From the NCBI GenBank assembly GCA_035515475.1, contig DATJBF010000021.1, positions 1 to 30,856 of the forward strand: a DNA stretch of 30,856 nucleotides, given 5' to 3'. The notes below the pieces were generated by a model. That model did no database searches. It saw nothing but the letters and a program-made list of their open reading frames with translations, and had not been told where the DNA came from. The DNA is from DATJBF01 sp035515475. GTDB lineage: Bacteria > Verrucomicrobiota > Verrucomicrobiia > Palsa-1439. Made by a program: the position numbers and the translations under genes. Position 1 is the stretch's first letter; each line of letters begins with the position of its first letter. This document shows positions 7,206 to 15,567 of the stretch, piece after piece.

Positions 7206-7361
7206 TCAGAAGCAGGGCGTATCGTAAATCTTACTCAACCGATGGTCGTAGTAGGCTTGACGCTTGTCGCGCGAACGCTGAAAAGTGGGGTTGCTCACCA
7301 GCAACTAGGCATACTCAAACCACCGGACCGCCTTCGCCCACCTGGTTTCGATCTCTTGCAT
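7206..7361 (-). pseudogene. Small conserved-looking protein interrupted by an amber codon
   Basis: A very strong ribosome binding site (AAGGAGGAAACTCGG) precedes ATG 7361. The frame gives MQEIETRWAKAVRWFEYA, then TAG (7305-7307). It continues in the same frame for 32 more codons (LLVSNPTFQRSRDKRQAYYD..., ending CF) to a TGA at 7206-7208. Both halves have natural, charged and aromatic protein-like composition, unlike the neighbouring shadow frames. It reads as one 51-residue protein with a nonsense mutation, or a sequencing error. Other genes here use TAG as a normal stop, so general recoding is unlikely. The family is not recognised. Confidence 0.45.
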
Positions 7362-7872
7362 CCGAGTTTCCTCCTTAGAAGAGATATGTTTCCCCATGTA
7401 CTGCGAACCGTCTCCAACACCTACCATGCTAGACGATCCGCCGTCGCACGCATATCGGGCAAGTGGATGAATTTCGCATCGGCCAACTTCTCAGGCTCCC
7501 CCGGCAAATCACCGTCGCACGGGTGCCGCCAAATTCTTGTACGCCGGCTCCGGGCGGCGGCGGGCATCGGCGGGCGGCCGCACCCGCCGATGCCTCGGAT
7601 ACTGATGCATCAACCGGGGCGACCATCGCGCCGCGTCGGGCGGTCAGACCCGCCACGAGAGGACGACCCGCCGGTTCTTCGTTGCGATGGCCGGACCTCC
7701 TTCTCTGCCAGATGGGTCGGTGGGAACGGACGGATCACAGCCCGTCTTCCATGCGCGAACCGGTGGCAATCACCGTGACGGGTCGTTCGCCCGTCACGCT
7801 TGCCACTTCGGCATGGCGTCTACAAATCCATTGTTCAGCAAGGGATCCACTCCAATCCGCACTAATTCGGTT
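7362..7872. other. Gene-poor stretch with decayed coding traces
   Basis: No convincing gene is seen. A strong Shine-Dalgarno-like AGAAGGAGGTCC (minus, near 7700) is not followed by an ATG and leads only into a 14-codon frame. Short protein-like runs occur in different minus frames (for example near 7740-7800 and 7450-7500), which would fit a decayed gene. A strong hairpin lies at 7563-7594. Confidence 0.4.
7563..7594. repeat. Perfect 12-bp inverted repeat (hairpin)
   Basis: GGCATCGGCGGG and CCCGCCGATGCC flank an 8-nt loop. The stem is very GC-rich and there is no T-run on either side, so it is not a classic terminator. It could be a structured RNA, a protein site or a repeat element. Confidence 0.6.
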
Positions 7873-8754
7873 CTACCCGCCCGCCTCAAAGCCCGGATAC
7901 AACGTCATGCCGCCGTCGATATAAACGTTGGTGCCGGTGATGTAATCGGCGTAGTCGCTGGCCAACCACACCGCCGCTTGCGCGATGTCTTCGGGTTCGC
8001 CGATCCGCTTGTAGGGAATCAGTTTCATCAGTTCTTTGTAGGCCTCGGGCGTTTCCCAAGCGGGCCGGTTGATCGGTGTGCGGACCGCCCCGGGACAGAT
8101 GCTCAGACAGCGAATCCGGAACGGCGCAACCTCTTGTGCGATGCTCTTCATCATCATCATCACCCCGCCCTTCGATGCGGCGTAGTTGACGTGGCCGGCC
8201 CATGGGATGACGTCGTGCACCGAACTGATGCAGATGATCTTGCCGGCGGCGCAGGACACTTCCTTCTGGATGCCCCGGCGCTTGAATTCCTTCACGGCTT
8301 CGCGCGCGCACAGGAATTGCCCCGTCAGGTTGACGCCGATCACGGTGTTCCACTGGTCCAGCGTCATTTCTTCAAACTTCGCATCCTTCTGCAGCCCCGC
8401 ATTGTTGATGAGAATGTCGATCGTGCCCAACTCCTTGAACATTCTGGCAAACATCTCGTTGACTTCGTCCTCCTTCGAAACGTCCGCCTCGTGTGCGAAA
8501 CACTTGCTGCCGCAACGACTGGCTGCTTCGACAACCTCCAACGCGGCTTCGTCGCCTGACCGGTAGTTGACGACCACATCCGCGCCCGCTTCGCCCAGGG
8601 CGATGGCGCAGGCTTTGCCGATGCCCGAGTTCGCGCCGGTCACCAAGGCCTTCTGGCCTTTGAGAATTTTCACCGCCGGGCGGCTCGGCATAACGACGCT
8701 GGGCAGTTGGTCCATCTCCACGTCTCTGACGAACTGACTCATCGATGCGATCAT
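7873..8754 (-). CDS. SDR oxidoreductase, glucose 1-dehydrogenase-like
   Basis: The product is 293 residues from ATG 8754, which follows AGGAGGAATTCTA. It is a classical short-chain dehydrogenase: TGANSGIGK cofactor motif (about 39-47), NNAG (about 123-126), the active-site serine in ICISSVHD and catalytic YAASKGG. A Rossmann fold ends in the substrate loop and YIDGGMTLYPGF. An N-terminal extension of about 30 residues precedes the fold. The family oxidises sugars, polyols or similar alcohols with NAD(P), and the exact substrate is not visible. A slightly enlarged loop (RRGIQKEVSCAAGK) occurs before the serine strand. It is divergent from a large glucosidase gene, which makes a sugar-related role plausible. 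Confidence 0.88.
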   Translation of the reverse strand: MIASMSQFVRDVEMDQLPSVVMPSRPAVKILKGQKALVTGANSGIGKACAIALGEAGADVVVNYRSGDEAALEVVEAASRCGSKCFAHEADVSKEDEVNEMFARMFKELGTIDILINNAGLQKDAKFEEMTLDQWNTVIGVNLTGQFLCAREAVKEFKRRGIQKEVSCAAGKIICISSVHDVIPWAGHVNYAASKGGVMMMMKSIAQEVAPFRIRCLSICPGAVRTPINRPAWETPEAYKELMKLIPYKRIGEPEDIAQAAVWLASDYADYITGTNVYIDGGMTLYPGFEAGG

Positions 8755-8853
8755 TAGAATTCCTCCTGATAGGTTGTTCTCACGCCGCCACAAGTTGCCC
8801 TGTGTTCGCCCCGGGTGCAACTGGTGCCCCCATCCCAACCGTTGCGGACGCCG

Positions 8854-8882
8854 CCAGGTTGGTATATGGTCACCAGGTTGGT
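8854..8882. promoter_or_regulatory. Direct repeat in the SDR/glucosidase divergent spacer
   Basis: CCAGGTTGGT occurs twice (8854-8863 and 8873-8882), with starts 19 bp apart, and an inverted CCAACC lies at 8835-8840. Its place between two divergent genes fits an operator for a shared regulator, but no known consensus is recognised. Confidence 0.3.
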
Positions 8883-8976
8883 GGCGTTGGTCGGTTGCCG
8901 GTCGCAGGTCATCCGAGAGAAACGACACGCGAATGATTTGCCACCCTCACGATCAATCAATACCAGCGCAAATCAT

Positions 8977-11748
8977 ATGCAGACGACTTCCGCCGAATGG
9001 CAACGTCTCGCCGAAGACGCGCGACGCGAGAAGAATTGGAAACGCTGGGGACCGTACCTGAGCGAGCGGCAATGGGGAACGGTGCGCGAGGACTATTCGG
9101 CATGGGGCACCTGCTGGGATTATTTCCCCCACGATCATGCCCGCAGCCGGGCGTATCGCTGGGGCGAGGACGGGCTGCTCGGCATTACCGACCGCGAGTG
9201 CCGGTTGTGCTTTGCGCTGGCGCTGTGGAACGGGAAAGACCCGATCTTGAAAGAGCGACTCTTCGGTCTGACCGGCCCCGAGGGCAATCACGGCGAAGAT
9301 GTAAAAGAGTGCTACTACTACCTCGACTCGACGCCGACGCACTCGTACATGAAAGCACTCTACAAATATCCACAGGCCGAATACCCCTACGCGTGGCTCG
9401 TTGAAGAAAACCGTCGACGCGGCAAAGGCGACCCCGAATTCGAATTGCTCGACACCGGCGTGTTCAACGACAACCGGTACTTCGATGTGCTCGCCGAATA
9501 CGCAAAAGCCAGCCCCGACGACATACTGATTCGCCTCACTGTCGCCAACCGCGGCCCGGACGCGGCCACGCTGCATCTGCTCCCCACGCTGTGGTATCGC
9601 AACACCTGGGTTTGGGGCTGCAAACACGAAGGCTGCTGGATCAAACCCAACATCAAGCTCGCCGGCGATTCGATCCTGGAAGGCGATCACGTCAACTTCG
9701 GCAAACATTACTTTGTCGCCGGACCCGGCCCCGGCCCGGACGCCCCGGAATTCCTGTTCACCGAGAACGAAACCAACAGCCGGCGGTTCTCCGGGACGAA
9801 CGGCTGGACGCCGTATGTCAAAGACGCGTTCCACGAATACCTGATCCACGGCAAGTCCGACGCGGTGAACCCGAAACAGGTCGGCACGAAGGTGGCCGCC
9901 CACTACCGGCTCGGGATTCCCACCGGCGGCGAAGTCACGATCCGTCTCCGGCTGTCGAACGAACACCTCATTCCGCAGAAGAGTCTCGGCAAAGAGTTCG
10001 ACGCGATCGTTCAGAAGCGCATCGACGAAGCCGACGGGTTTTATGCGGCGCGTTTACCGCGAGAATTGTCGGACGAGGAACGCCGCGTTGTCCGTCAGGG
10101 GTACGCCGGCCTGTTATGGAGCAAACAGTTCTACCATTACATCATCCGCGACTGGCTCGACGGCGACCCGCAGCAACCGCCCCCACCCGAGAGCCGGAAG
10201 TCGGGCCGCAACGCCGATTGGCCGCACATCTACAATCGCGACGTGATTTCCATGCCGGATAAATGGGAATACCCGTGGTACGCGGCGTGGGACCTGGCGT
10301 TCCACATGATCCCGTTTGCGAAATTGGATCCACAGTTTGCCAAGGACCAACTCGTGCTCTTCCTGCGGGAGTGGTACATGCATCCGAACGGTCAGATTCC
10401 CGCCTACGAGTTTGCGTTCGGCGACGTGAACCCACCCGTGCACGCCTGGTCGTGCTGGCGCGTGTACAAGATGACCGCACCGCAAGGCCAGCGCGACCGG
10501 CTGTTTCTGTCCCGTACGCTCCAGAAGCTGCTCCTGAACTTCACCTGGTGGGTGAACCGCAAGGACGCGGACGGGAAAAACATTTTCGGGGGCGGCTTCC
10601 TCGGTCTCGACAACATCGGCGTGTTCGACCGCTCGAAGCCTCTGCCGACGGGTGGCCACCTGGAGCAGGCCGACGGCACGGCGTGGATGGCGTTTTACTG
10701 CAACACGATGCTCTCGATGGCGCTCGAATTGGCCCAGGACGATCCGGCCGCGGAAGACATGGCCAGCAAGTTCTTCGAACATTTCATCGCCATTGCCGAC
10801 GCGATCAACACCCTGGGCGGCACGGGTTTGTGGGACGAAACCGACGGTTTTTACTACGACCAGCTTCACCTCGACGGTCGGAACATCCCGTTGCGTGTCC
10901 GTTCGCTCGTGGGGCTGCTGCCGTTGATCGCCGTGGAGGTGCTCGAAGAGGACGCGATCGCCCATCTCTCCGGCTTCCGCAAACGGTTGCAGTGGTTCCT
11001 CGACAACCGCAAGGACCTGGCGCAACACATTTCCTATATGGAGACCGAAGGCGGTGCGACCGTGCACGGGCACCGGTTGCTCGCCATCCCGTCGCGCGAG
11101 CGGCTGGAACGCGTGCTGCGCTACATGCTCGATGAGAACGAATTTCTCTCGGCGTACGGAATTCGGTCGGTGTCGAAGATTCACGAACAGCACCCCTACG
11201 TTTTCCGCGACGGCAACGAAGAGTACCGCGTGGATTACGTGCCTGGTGAGTCAAACACCGGGCAGTTCGGAGGCAATTCCAACTGGCGCGGGCCAATCTG
11301 GTTCCCCATCAATTACCTGCTCGTGGAAGCGCTGGAACGCTATCACCATTTCTACGGCAACTCGTTGAAGGTCGAATGCCCGACCCGCTCGGGCCGGATG
11401 ATGAACCTGCAGCAAGTCGCCGACGATCTGCGGTCGCGGTTGGCGCGCATTTTCCTTCCCGACGCCACGGGTCGTCGCCCTTGCCACGGCAACGAGCGCC
11501 GGTACGCCGAAGATCCCCACTGGAAAGATCTCGCCCTGTTCTACGAATGCTTTCACGGTGACACCGGCCGCGGCGTCGGGGCCAGCCATCAGACCGGTTG
11601 GACGACCCTCGCCACGGGTTGCATCGAGGAAGCCGCGTGTCTGCGGAAAGCAAAACACAAGCGCAGCACCGCAGTGCGGACGCACGCCAAAGGTTCGACA
11701 CCGGCCAGAGACGAATCGCTGGAAGCCGAAACGTCACACATCCACTAG
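8977..11748 (+). CDS. Large GH63/MGH1-like glucosidase
   Basis: The product is 923 residues from ATG 8977. No clear ribosome binding site is seen, but family members begin in the same way, about 20 residues before the KRWGPYLSERQWGTVREDYS block. The N-terminal half is a beta-rich domain (GEDGLLGITD, LCFALALWNGKDPILKERLF, EGNHGEDVKE). The C-terminal half is an (alpha/alpha)6 barrel of the MGH1-like type (RDVISMPDKWEYPWYAAWDLAFHMIPF, WRGPIWFPINYLLVEAL, HQTGWTTL). Related proteins are annotated as glucosidase or mannosylglycerate hydrolase-like and act on alpha-glucosides or compatible solutes. There is no signal peptide, so it is probably cytoplasmic. It is monocistronic and divergent from the SDR gene. 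Confidence 0.88.
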   Translation: MQTTSAEWQRLAEDARREKNWKRWGPYLSERQWGTVREDYSAWGTCWDYFPHDHARSRAYRWGEDGLLGITDRECRLCFALALWNGKDPILKERLFGLTGPEGNHGEDVKECYYYLDSTPTHSYMKALYKYPQAEYPYAWLVEENRRRGKGDPEFELLDTGVFNDNRYFDVLAEYAKASPDDILIRLTVANRGPDAATLHLLPTLWYRNTWVWGCKHEGCWIKPNIKLAGDSILEGDHVNFGKHYFVAGPGPGPDAPEFLFTENETNSRRFSGTNGWTPYVKDAFHEYLIHGKSDAVNPKQVGTKVAAHYRLGIPTGGEVTIRLRLSNEHLIPQKSLGKEFDAIVQKRIDEADGFYAARLPRELSDEERRVVRQGYAGLLWSKQFYHYIIRDWLDGDPQQPPPPESRKSGRNADWPHIYNRDVISMPDKWEYPWYAAWDLAFHMIPFAKLDPQFAKDQLVLFLREWYMHPNGQIPAYEFAFGDVNPPVHAWSCWRVYKMTAPQGQRDRLFLSRTLQKLLLNFTWWVNRKDADGKNIFGGGFLGLDNIGVFDRSKPLPTGGHLEQADGTAWMAFYCNTMLSMALELAQDDPAAEDMASKFFEHFIAIADAINTLGGTGLWDETDGFYYDQLHLDGRNIPLRVRSLVGLLPLIAVEVLEEDAIAHLSGFRKRLQWFLDNRKDLAQHISYMETEGGATVHGHRLLAIPSRERLERVLRYMLDENEFLSAYGIRSVSKIHEQHPYVFRDGNEEYRVDYVPGESNTGQFGGNSNWRGPIWFPINYLLVEALERYHHFYGNSLKVECPTRSGRMMNLQQVADDLRSRLARIFLPDATGRRPCHGNERRYAEDPHWKDLALFYECFHGDTGRGVGASHQTGWTTLATGCIEEAACLRKAKHKRSTAVRTHAKGSTPARDESLEAETSHIH

Positions 11749-11835
11749 CGATGTCCGACGCGTGGGAAGAGGCGCCGCAGTTCGCAACCCGCCCCCTAAC
11801 GTAGTCGGCGGGATGCATGGACCGGCCGGAGGCAG

Positions 11836-12273
11836 CTACCCGCAACGGGATGCCGACAAGTCAACCAATCCTTTGACGCAGTCGATCAGCTTCTTCACGG
11901 GAAACGGCTTGATCAGGCATTTGACGCCGGACTTGTTCAGAAAAGCGCGGATCCTGGGATCGTTGCCAAAGCCGGTTATGAAGACAAAGCGACTCCTGAG
12001 TTCGGGACGCATCTCCGTGGCCTGGCAGTAGAAATCGTCCCCTCGCATATGCGGCATCATGATGTCACAAACAACCGCATCGTACCGGTTGGCGGTGACC
12101 TTCAGCATCGCCTCGTCACCATCGTGAGCAACATCTACGAGAAAGTTTTCGTCAGCCAGAATCCACTGGAGACTCTCCGCCAACTGCTGGTCATCGTCCA
12201 CCAAGAGGATCGTCTTGAATTCGTAAACGTTCGAGTAATGTCTCACCAGGTTTGGGTCGTCTATGAATTCCAT
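11836..12273 (-). CDS. Stand-alone response regulator receiver protein
   Basis: This is a CheY-like single-domain protein of 145 residues (start ATG 12273). The acidic triad is DDD 26-28, the phosphoacceptor is D70 (AVVCDIMMPHMRGDD), a T switch lies in FVFITGFG and the lysine is in CLIKPFPVKK. A 20-residue N-terminal tail precedes the fold. No ribosome binding site is seen. The ATG lies only about three bases from the expected start of the sigma54 promoter upstream, so translation may be leaderless, or a downstream GTG may be used. No kinase gene adjoins it. It resembles the receiver protein at 3563-3964 in layout and promoter type. Confidence 0.88.
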   Translation of the reverse strand: MEFIDDPNLVRHYSNVYEFKTILLVDDDQQLAESLQWILADENFLVDVAHDGDEAMLKVTANRYDAVVCDIMMPHMRGDDFYCQATEMRPELRSRFVFITGFGNDPRIRAFLNKSGVKCLIKPFPVKKLIDCVKGLVDLSASRCG

Positions 12274-12285
12274 GATTACACGAGG

Positions 12286-12303
12286 GAGCAGCCAAGATGC
12301 CAG
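12286..12303 (-). promoter_or_regulatory. Sigma54 (-24/-12) promoter D
   Basis: On the minus strand it reads CTGGCATCTTGGCTGCTC, with GG-N10-GC spacing and close likeness to promoters A-C. The GCCAG/CTGGC dyads are absent upstream; different palindromes occur there (12373-12427). Confidence 0.6.
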
Positions 12304-12372
12304 CGCCCGCCGCGAATACCGCCGCCTCCCCGCCGGTTCTGCCGCCCGAGAAATTAGGGGTAGGCCGCTTAC

Positions 12373-12427
12373 AGGACCGGTCCTCTGGTGAGCGAGGGAA
12401 CGCCTTTGGGATTGCGGAACCGCGGTT
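12373..12427. promoter_or_regulatory. Two palindromes upstream of promoter D
   Basis: AGGACCGGTCCT (12373-12384) and AACCGCGGTT (12418-12427) are perfect palindromes with centres 44 bp apart, about 78 and 122 bp upstream of the -24 GG. The position suits enhancer sites for a sigma54 activator, but the sequences differ from sites A-C. Confidence 0.3.
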
Positions 12428-13014
12428 ATGCCTTGCCTCTGAACCGCATTTCCACGGCCAAACGTCAAACCGTCGTCGGCGACCGACGCCGTGTTAACCA
12501 CGCCAGAATTGAGCAGTCGGCGGACGCGTATCAGGGATTGATGGCTATGCACTGGGAACGGGCGTCGCGGCCAGCTCGTCAAATTTTTGACTTGCAGTCA
12601 ACATGGCGAGGTGTAGTCTCGGACCCGAGAGTCGAGCGAGGGATTCTCTAGGCGATTTTGCAGTTGATTTCCAAGAGAATGTGGAAGGCTTGAACGTTCG
12701 AGCCTCGTCTCGACTCTCATTTGCGTTTGCCCAGGCGGGCCGCATCGCGCCCCATTCTCCCCTATCCGATGCATACCGCTCCGCCTTACCGTGAGGGATA
12801 TCAAGCCGCTCAACTCAGGCCCGGCTTTGCCGCAATCGAAGCGCACCACTGCCAGCCGTCCGCGAACGAACGAACTCTGCGGGCCACGCACGACGTAGCC
12901 CCTCCAAGAAGTCCTGATTCCAGTTCTCGGGCTCCCAGCCTTTGACCAAGCCGGTCCGCCCGTAGTGATGGGACCAAGCCCGGCAGCGCAAATGAATCCT
13001 TGAGCGCAATCGTG

Positions 13015-13034
13015 TGCGGCGAACATCCGCCGCA
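13015..13034. repeat. Hairpin downstream of the phospholipase-D-like gene
   Basis: TGCGGCG and CGCCGCA pair perfectly around a 6-nt loop, about 25 bp past the stop codon. No T-run follows, so it is at most a weak terminator. Confidence 0.3.
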
Positions 13035-13059
13035 GACGGTCTTACCGCGCTACGTGCGA

Positions 13060-14871
13060 TCATTGCGAACCGAATAACTGCCGGTCCACGCAATGCAGAT
13101 CGTCCGGGTCGAAATACGGCGTGACCCAGCGGTCGTCGGTGGACAAGAACCATCCCGCTGCGGCCGCCTGCTGTTGCTTGGAGGCGGATTTGATTTTGGT
13201 AGCCGCCTTCCCGGCCTTCGCCCCGCACCGATCGAGAAAGTCAAAGTGGTCCACCAAGGTCAGCGCCTCGATGGCGAAAACCGTGGCGATATCGCCGTCG
13301 TGAATCGCAATCAGGTTGTCTCCATTTTCCTCTTCGCCGCCCAGGGACAGATTGGACGAACCGCAATAGACTACCGGATCCTGTCCATTGAAACCGCAGA
13401 CGACAAACTTGTGATGCACCTGGTGACCGGCCCCCAACCCCGGCACCTGGTCGAAGGGTGGCGGCAGCTTGGTGCTTGCCGGTTTGCCGCTCACCAGAAC
13501 GCCGGTCTTCTGGCGAGGCGTATAGAGGTAAATACCGCCCGGCGTGTCAGAAACGCCATAACTGAAAATGTTCTGATCCGAGTGCAGTTCCTCAAGCGCG
13601 GGTAAGACCGGTCCCCCACCACTGGCGAGGCCCATGACAGCAAACAGCACGCTGCCGTTGCTCTGCTTGTCTTCTTTGGCGATGCGCGCCGCCATGTTGT
13701 CCAGGTTCTGTTTGGCAAACGGCTCCTGATGCGGTGAAAAGGCGATCTCGGTCTCGGGAAGGCCGGCGTCGACGAAAGAGAAGACCTTCGCCGCTTCCTG
13801 GGTCTGGTTGAATTTGACGGAGACCTTTCCGTTCCACGCGTCGTTGAAGACCTGCGCGTAGGCGGTTGCCACCTTCGGGTCATCAAAAACCAGCACGTGA
13901 TTGGAATTCACATACAGACCCGTAATGGAAAAGTTGGTGGAACCGGTCAAAACCTTCACCGCCCCGCCGCTGTTCGAAACGATCAGTATCTTATCATGGG
14001 CGAACCGGCCGAACTTCCCCCGTAAAATCCCTGCCGGGGCTTTAGCTGCGTGCGAAAACAGCTGCTCAAATTGATCCTCAGGTTCCGTGGATGCGGCGTT
14101 ATGATGCAGGGTCGCATTATCGAGGATAATCCGAATGCGGCCTTGCTCGGCCAGTTTCAGAAAGATCTTGAGTACATCCGGCTCGTCGAGGTCGTAGGCG
14201 AACACGTCGAGCCGAAGTTGCTGATCTTGCAGGACCTCGTTTGCCACAGCGAAGATCTTCCTCCGGGCCGTGAACCCCAACCATTCATACTCGTCCGCAA
14301 ACGTATAATCCTGACCCGCGCTGTTCTTGCCAGACACCTGTGCCGTGTCGAAAAGCAAATCCTTCCCCGCCGGGCGGAAAACCGCCTTCGGGCCAAAGTG
14401 ATGCACGAAGGCTTGTGATTGGACGAACCCCCGGGTAAAGCCGGTCTCGATGTTCCCTTTCGTGAACGGCCCGACATCTAGCGTTACGGCCACGCCCAAC
14501 GTTGGATTGATGGGCTGCATCGAGCCTGTGCCGTCAAAATACCGCGGCGTGACAGTGTACGTGTAAGGCCCATGGAAAGGCTGTGTGCCCTGATGCACCG
14601 ACCCGGGCACATGCACCCATCTGAACTTGTGAAACGGCGCGTTGAAGCTGGAGTTGGCCGGTTCCGTGGCGTCCTGCGCATGTTTGGAGGGATCTTCAAA
14701 CCGGAGGTTGTTGTGCAGATAGTAGGGTGGCTGGCCGTCGGGGCGGATTTGAATGGTAAATCCCGCCAGGCTCTTGGCCTTTGTCTTGGGCAGGTTGAAC
14801 GCGAGAAGCGTTTTGCCATCCCCTTGATACGCTCTGACTGAAAAACTGTTGTTTTGGTTGGTGGTATTCAT
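13060..14871 (-). CDS. Phospholipase-D-like domain protein with altered HKD motifs
   Basis: The product is 603 residues from ATG 14871; no good ribosome binding site is seen. An N-terminal beta-rich region (about 1-150) precedes two PLD half-domains. The first HKD-like motif is HDKILIVSN with GSTNFS downstream. The second is HHKFVVCGF with GSSNLS downstream. Histidine and lysine are present in both, but the usual aspartate four residues after the lysine is replaced (Ser and Gly). Family members cleave phosphodiesters of lipids or nucleic acids with paired His-Lys sites. No signal peptide or membrane segment is obvious. Its context gives no partner. Residual catalysis is plausible because the GSxN parts are intact. 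Confidence 0.8.
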   Translation of the reverse strand: MNTTNQNNSFSVRAYQGDGKTLLAFNLPKTKAKSLAGFTIQIRPDGQPPYYLHNNLRFEDPSKHAQDATEPANSSFNAPFHKFRWVHVPGSVHQGTQPFHGPYTYTVTPRYFDGTGSMQPINPTLGVAVTLDVGPFTKGNIETGFTRGFVQSQAFVHHFGPKAVFRPAGKDLLFDTAQVSGKNSAGQDYTFADEYEWLGFTARRKIFAVANEVLQDQQLRLDVFAYDLDEPDVLKIFLKLAEQGRIRIILDNATLHHNAASTEPEDQFEQLFSHAAKAPAGILRGKFGRFAHDKILIVSNSGGAVKVLTGSTNFSITGLYVNSNHVLVFDDPKVATAYAQVFNDAWNGKVSVKFNQTQEAAKVFSFVDAGLPETEIAFSPHQEPFAKQNLDNMAARIAKEDKQSNGSVLFAVMGLASGGGPVLPALEELHSDQNIFSYGVSDTPGGIYLYTPRQKTGVLVSGKPASTKLPPPFDQVPGLGAGHQVHHKFVVCGFNGQDPVVYCGSSNLSLGGEEENGDNLIAIHDGDIATVFAIEALTLVDHFDFLDRCGAKAGKAATKIKSASKQQQAAAAGWFLSTDDRWVTPYFDPDDLHCVDRQLFGSQ

Positions 14872-15046
14872 GGGTTGTGAAGGAGTTAACGGGTGTTCAG
14901 AGCCATCGGCACAGCCGGGCAACGACTGCGGCCGCATTGCTTAAGCCCACCGTTGCTCTAGACATGGCGGCACATTCCTTTCGTAGCTTCCGCGGCGGGG
15001 GCCATCGAGAGCACTGCGCTGACTGAACGCGGAAGAATTGATTCCG

Positions 15047-15226
15047 CTACATTGACGTGAGGTACGCTTCGCCTACATCCACCTCGTACCCAATTACGAT
15101 TCTACTCGAACCCGGCCATTCATGACAATACAAAAGCCATTGCAGTTTGACAGCGGTCCCGTCGATCATTTGGAATCGACGCCAATCCTTGGCAGCGTCA
15201 ATCGTGAGCTCGGCACGCACTCCCAT
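15047..15226 (-). CDS. Small ORF of 59 residues, unknown function
   Basis: ATG 15226 has AAAGGGAG seven bases upstream. The product (MGVRAELTIDAAKDWRRFQM... ending VGEAYLTSM) alternates charged and hydrophobic residues like a small folded alpha/beta protein, with CHEWPGSSRIVIGYEVDVGEAY near the end. No family is recognised. The RBS, composition and placement in an otherwise empty interval support a real gene. It could also be the N-terminal remnant of something larger. Confidence 0.45.
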   Translation of the reverse strand: MGVRAELTIDAAKDWRRFQMIDGTAVKLQWLLYCHEWPGSSRIVIGYEVDVGEAYLTSM

Positions 15227-15567
15227 GGGCGGCTCCCTTTTCTGGTTCTGGTTGAATTGGGCGGGGATGCACCCTTTTCTTGCCCTTTACACAGCACTAG
15301 GTTACACCACCCAAGCTCTTTCGTCGCACAGAATGATCTTGCTTTTACAGCAACCGCAGGCCTATAAGCTCGAACGTTCACCCCGTGGGGCTGACGGAAG
15401 CTCTAAAGCGCCGCGTCCGCGCAAGGCTAGGAGTTACGCGTGTGAACCGCTGTGAGTTATCTATGAAAGCCGCCGCGAATCGCCGTGTGCTGAGCTTTCT
15501 CGCATATTCCTGCGGCCGCCCTCCCGTCCAGATTCGGGTGAGGATCCTCCGCTACAAAAGGACTACC
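15227..15567. other. Leader and promoter region of the Kelch-like gene
   Basis: About 340 bp without a convincing gene. It contains a possible housekeeping promoter (15339-15368) and a long untranslated leader. Confidence 0.4.
15339..15368 (+). promoter_or_regulatory. Possible sigma70 promoter for the Kelch-like gene
   Basis: TTGCTT (15339-15344) and TATAAG (15363-15368) are separated by 18 bp. The start codon of the Kelch-like gene lies about 200 bp downstream. Confidence 0.3.

Larger units (their letters stand above)
12304..13059. other. Intergenic stretch, no gene supported
   Basis: About 750 bp separate the receiver promoter from the phospholipase-D-like gene. The open frames here lack ribosome binding sites and recognisable motifs. 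Visible content is the palindromes at 12373-12427 and a hairpin at 13015-13034. Confidence 0.5.

Noticed and set aside
7515..7532. TTTGGCGGCACCCGTGCG (minus) as a fifth -24/-12 promoter
   Set aside because: The GG-N10-GC spacing fits, but TGGCA is lost, no dyads lie upstream and the only gene downstream is about 160 bp away and broken.
12598..13228. Minus-strand frames upstream and downstream of the phospholipase-D-like gene end, considered as transposase remnants
   Set aside because: No transposase motif, terminal inverted repeat or ribosome binding site could be found.
14322..14340. TGGCAAGAACAGCGC (minus) with GG-N10-GC spacing
   Set aside because: It lies within the phospholipase-D-like coding sequence with a poor -12 element and no adjacent start codon.
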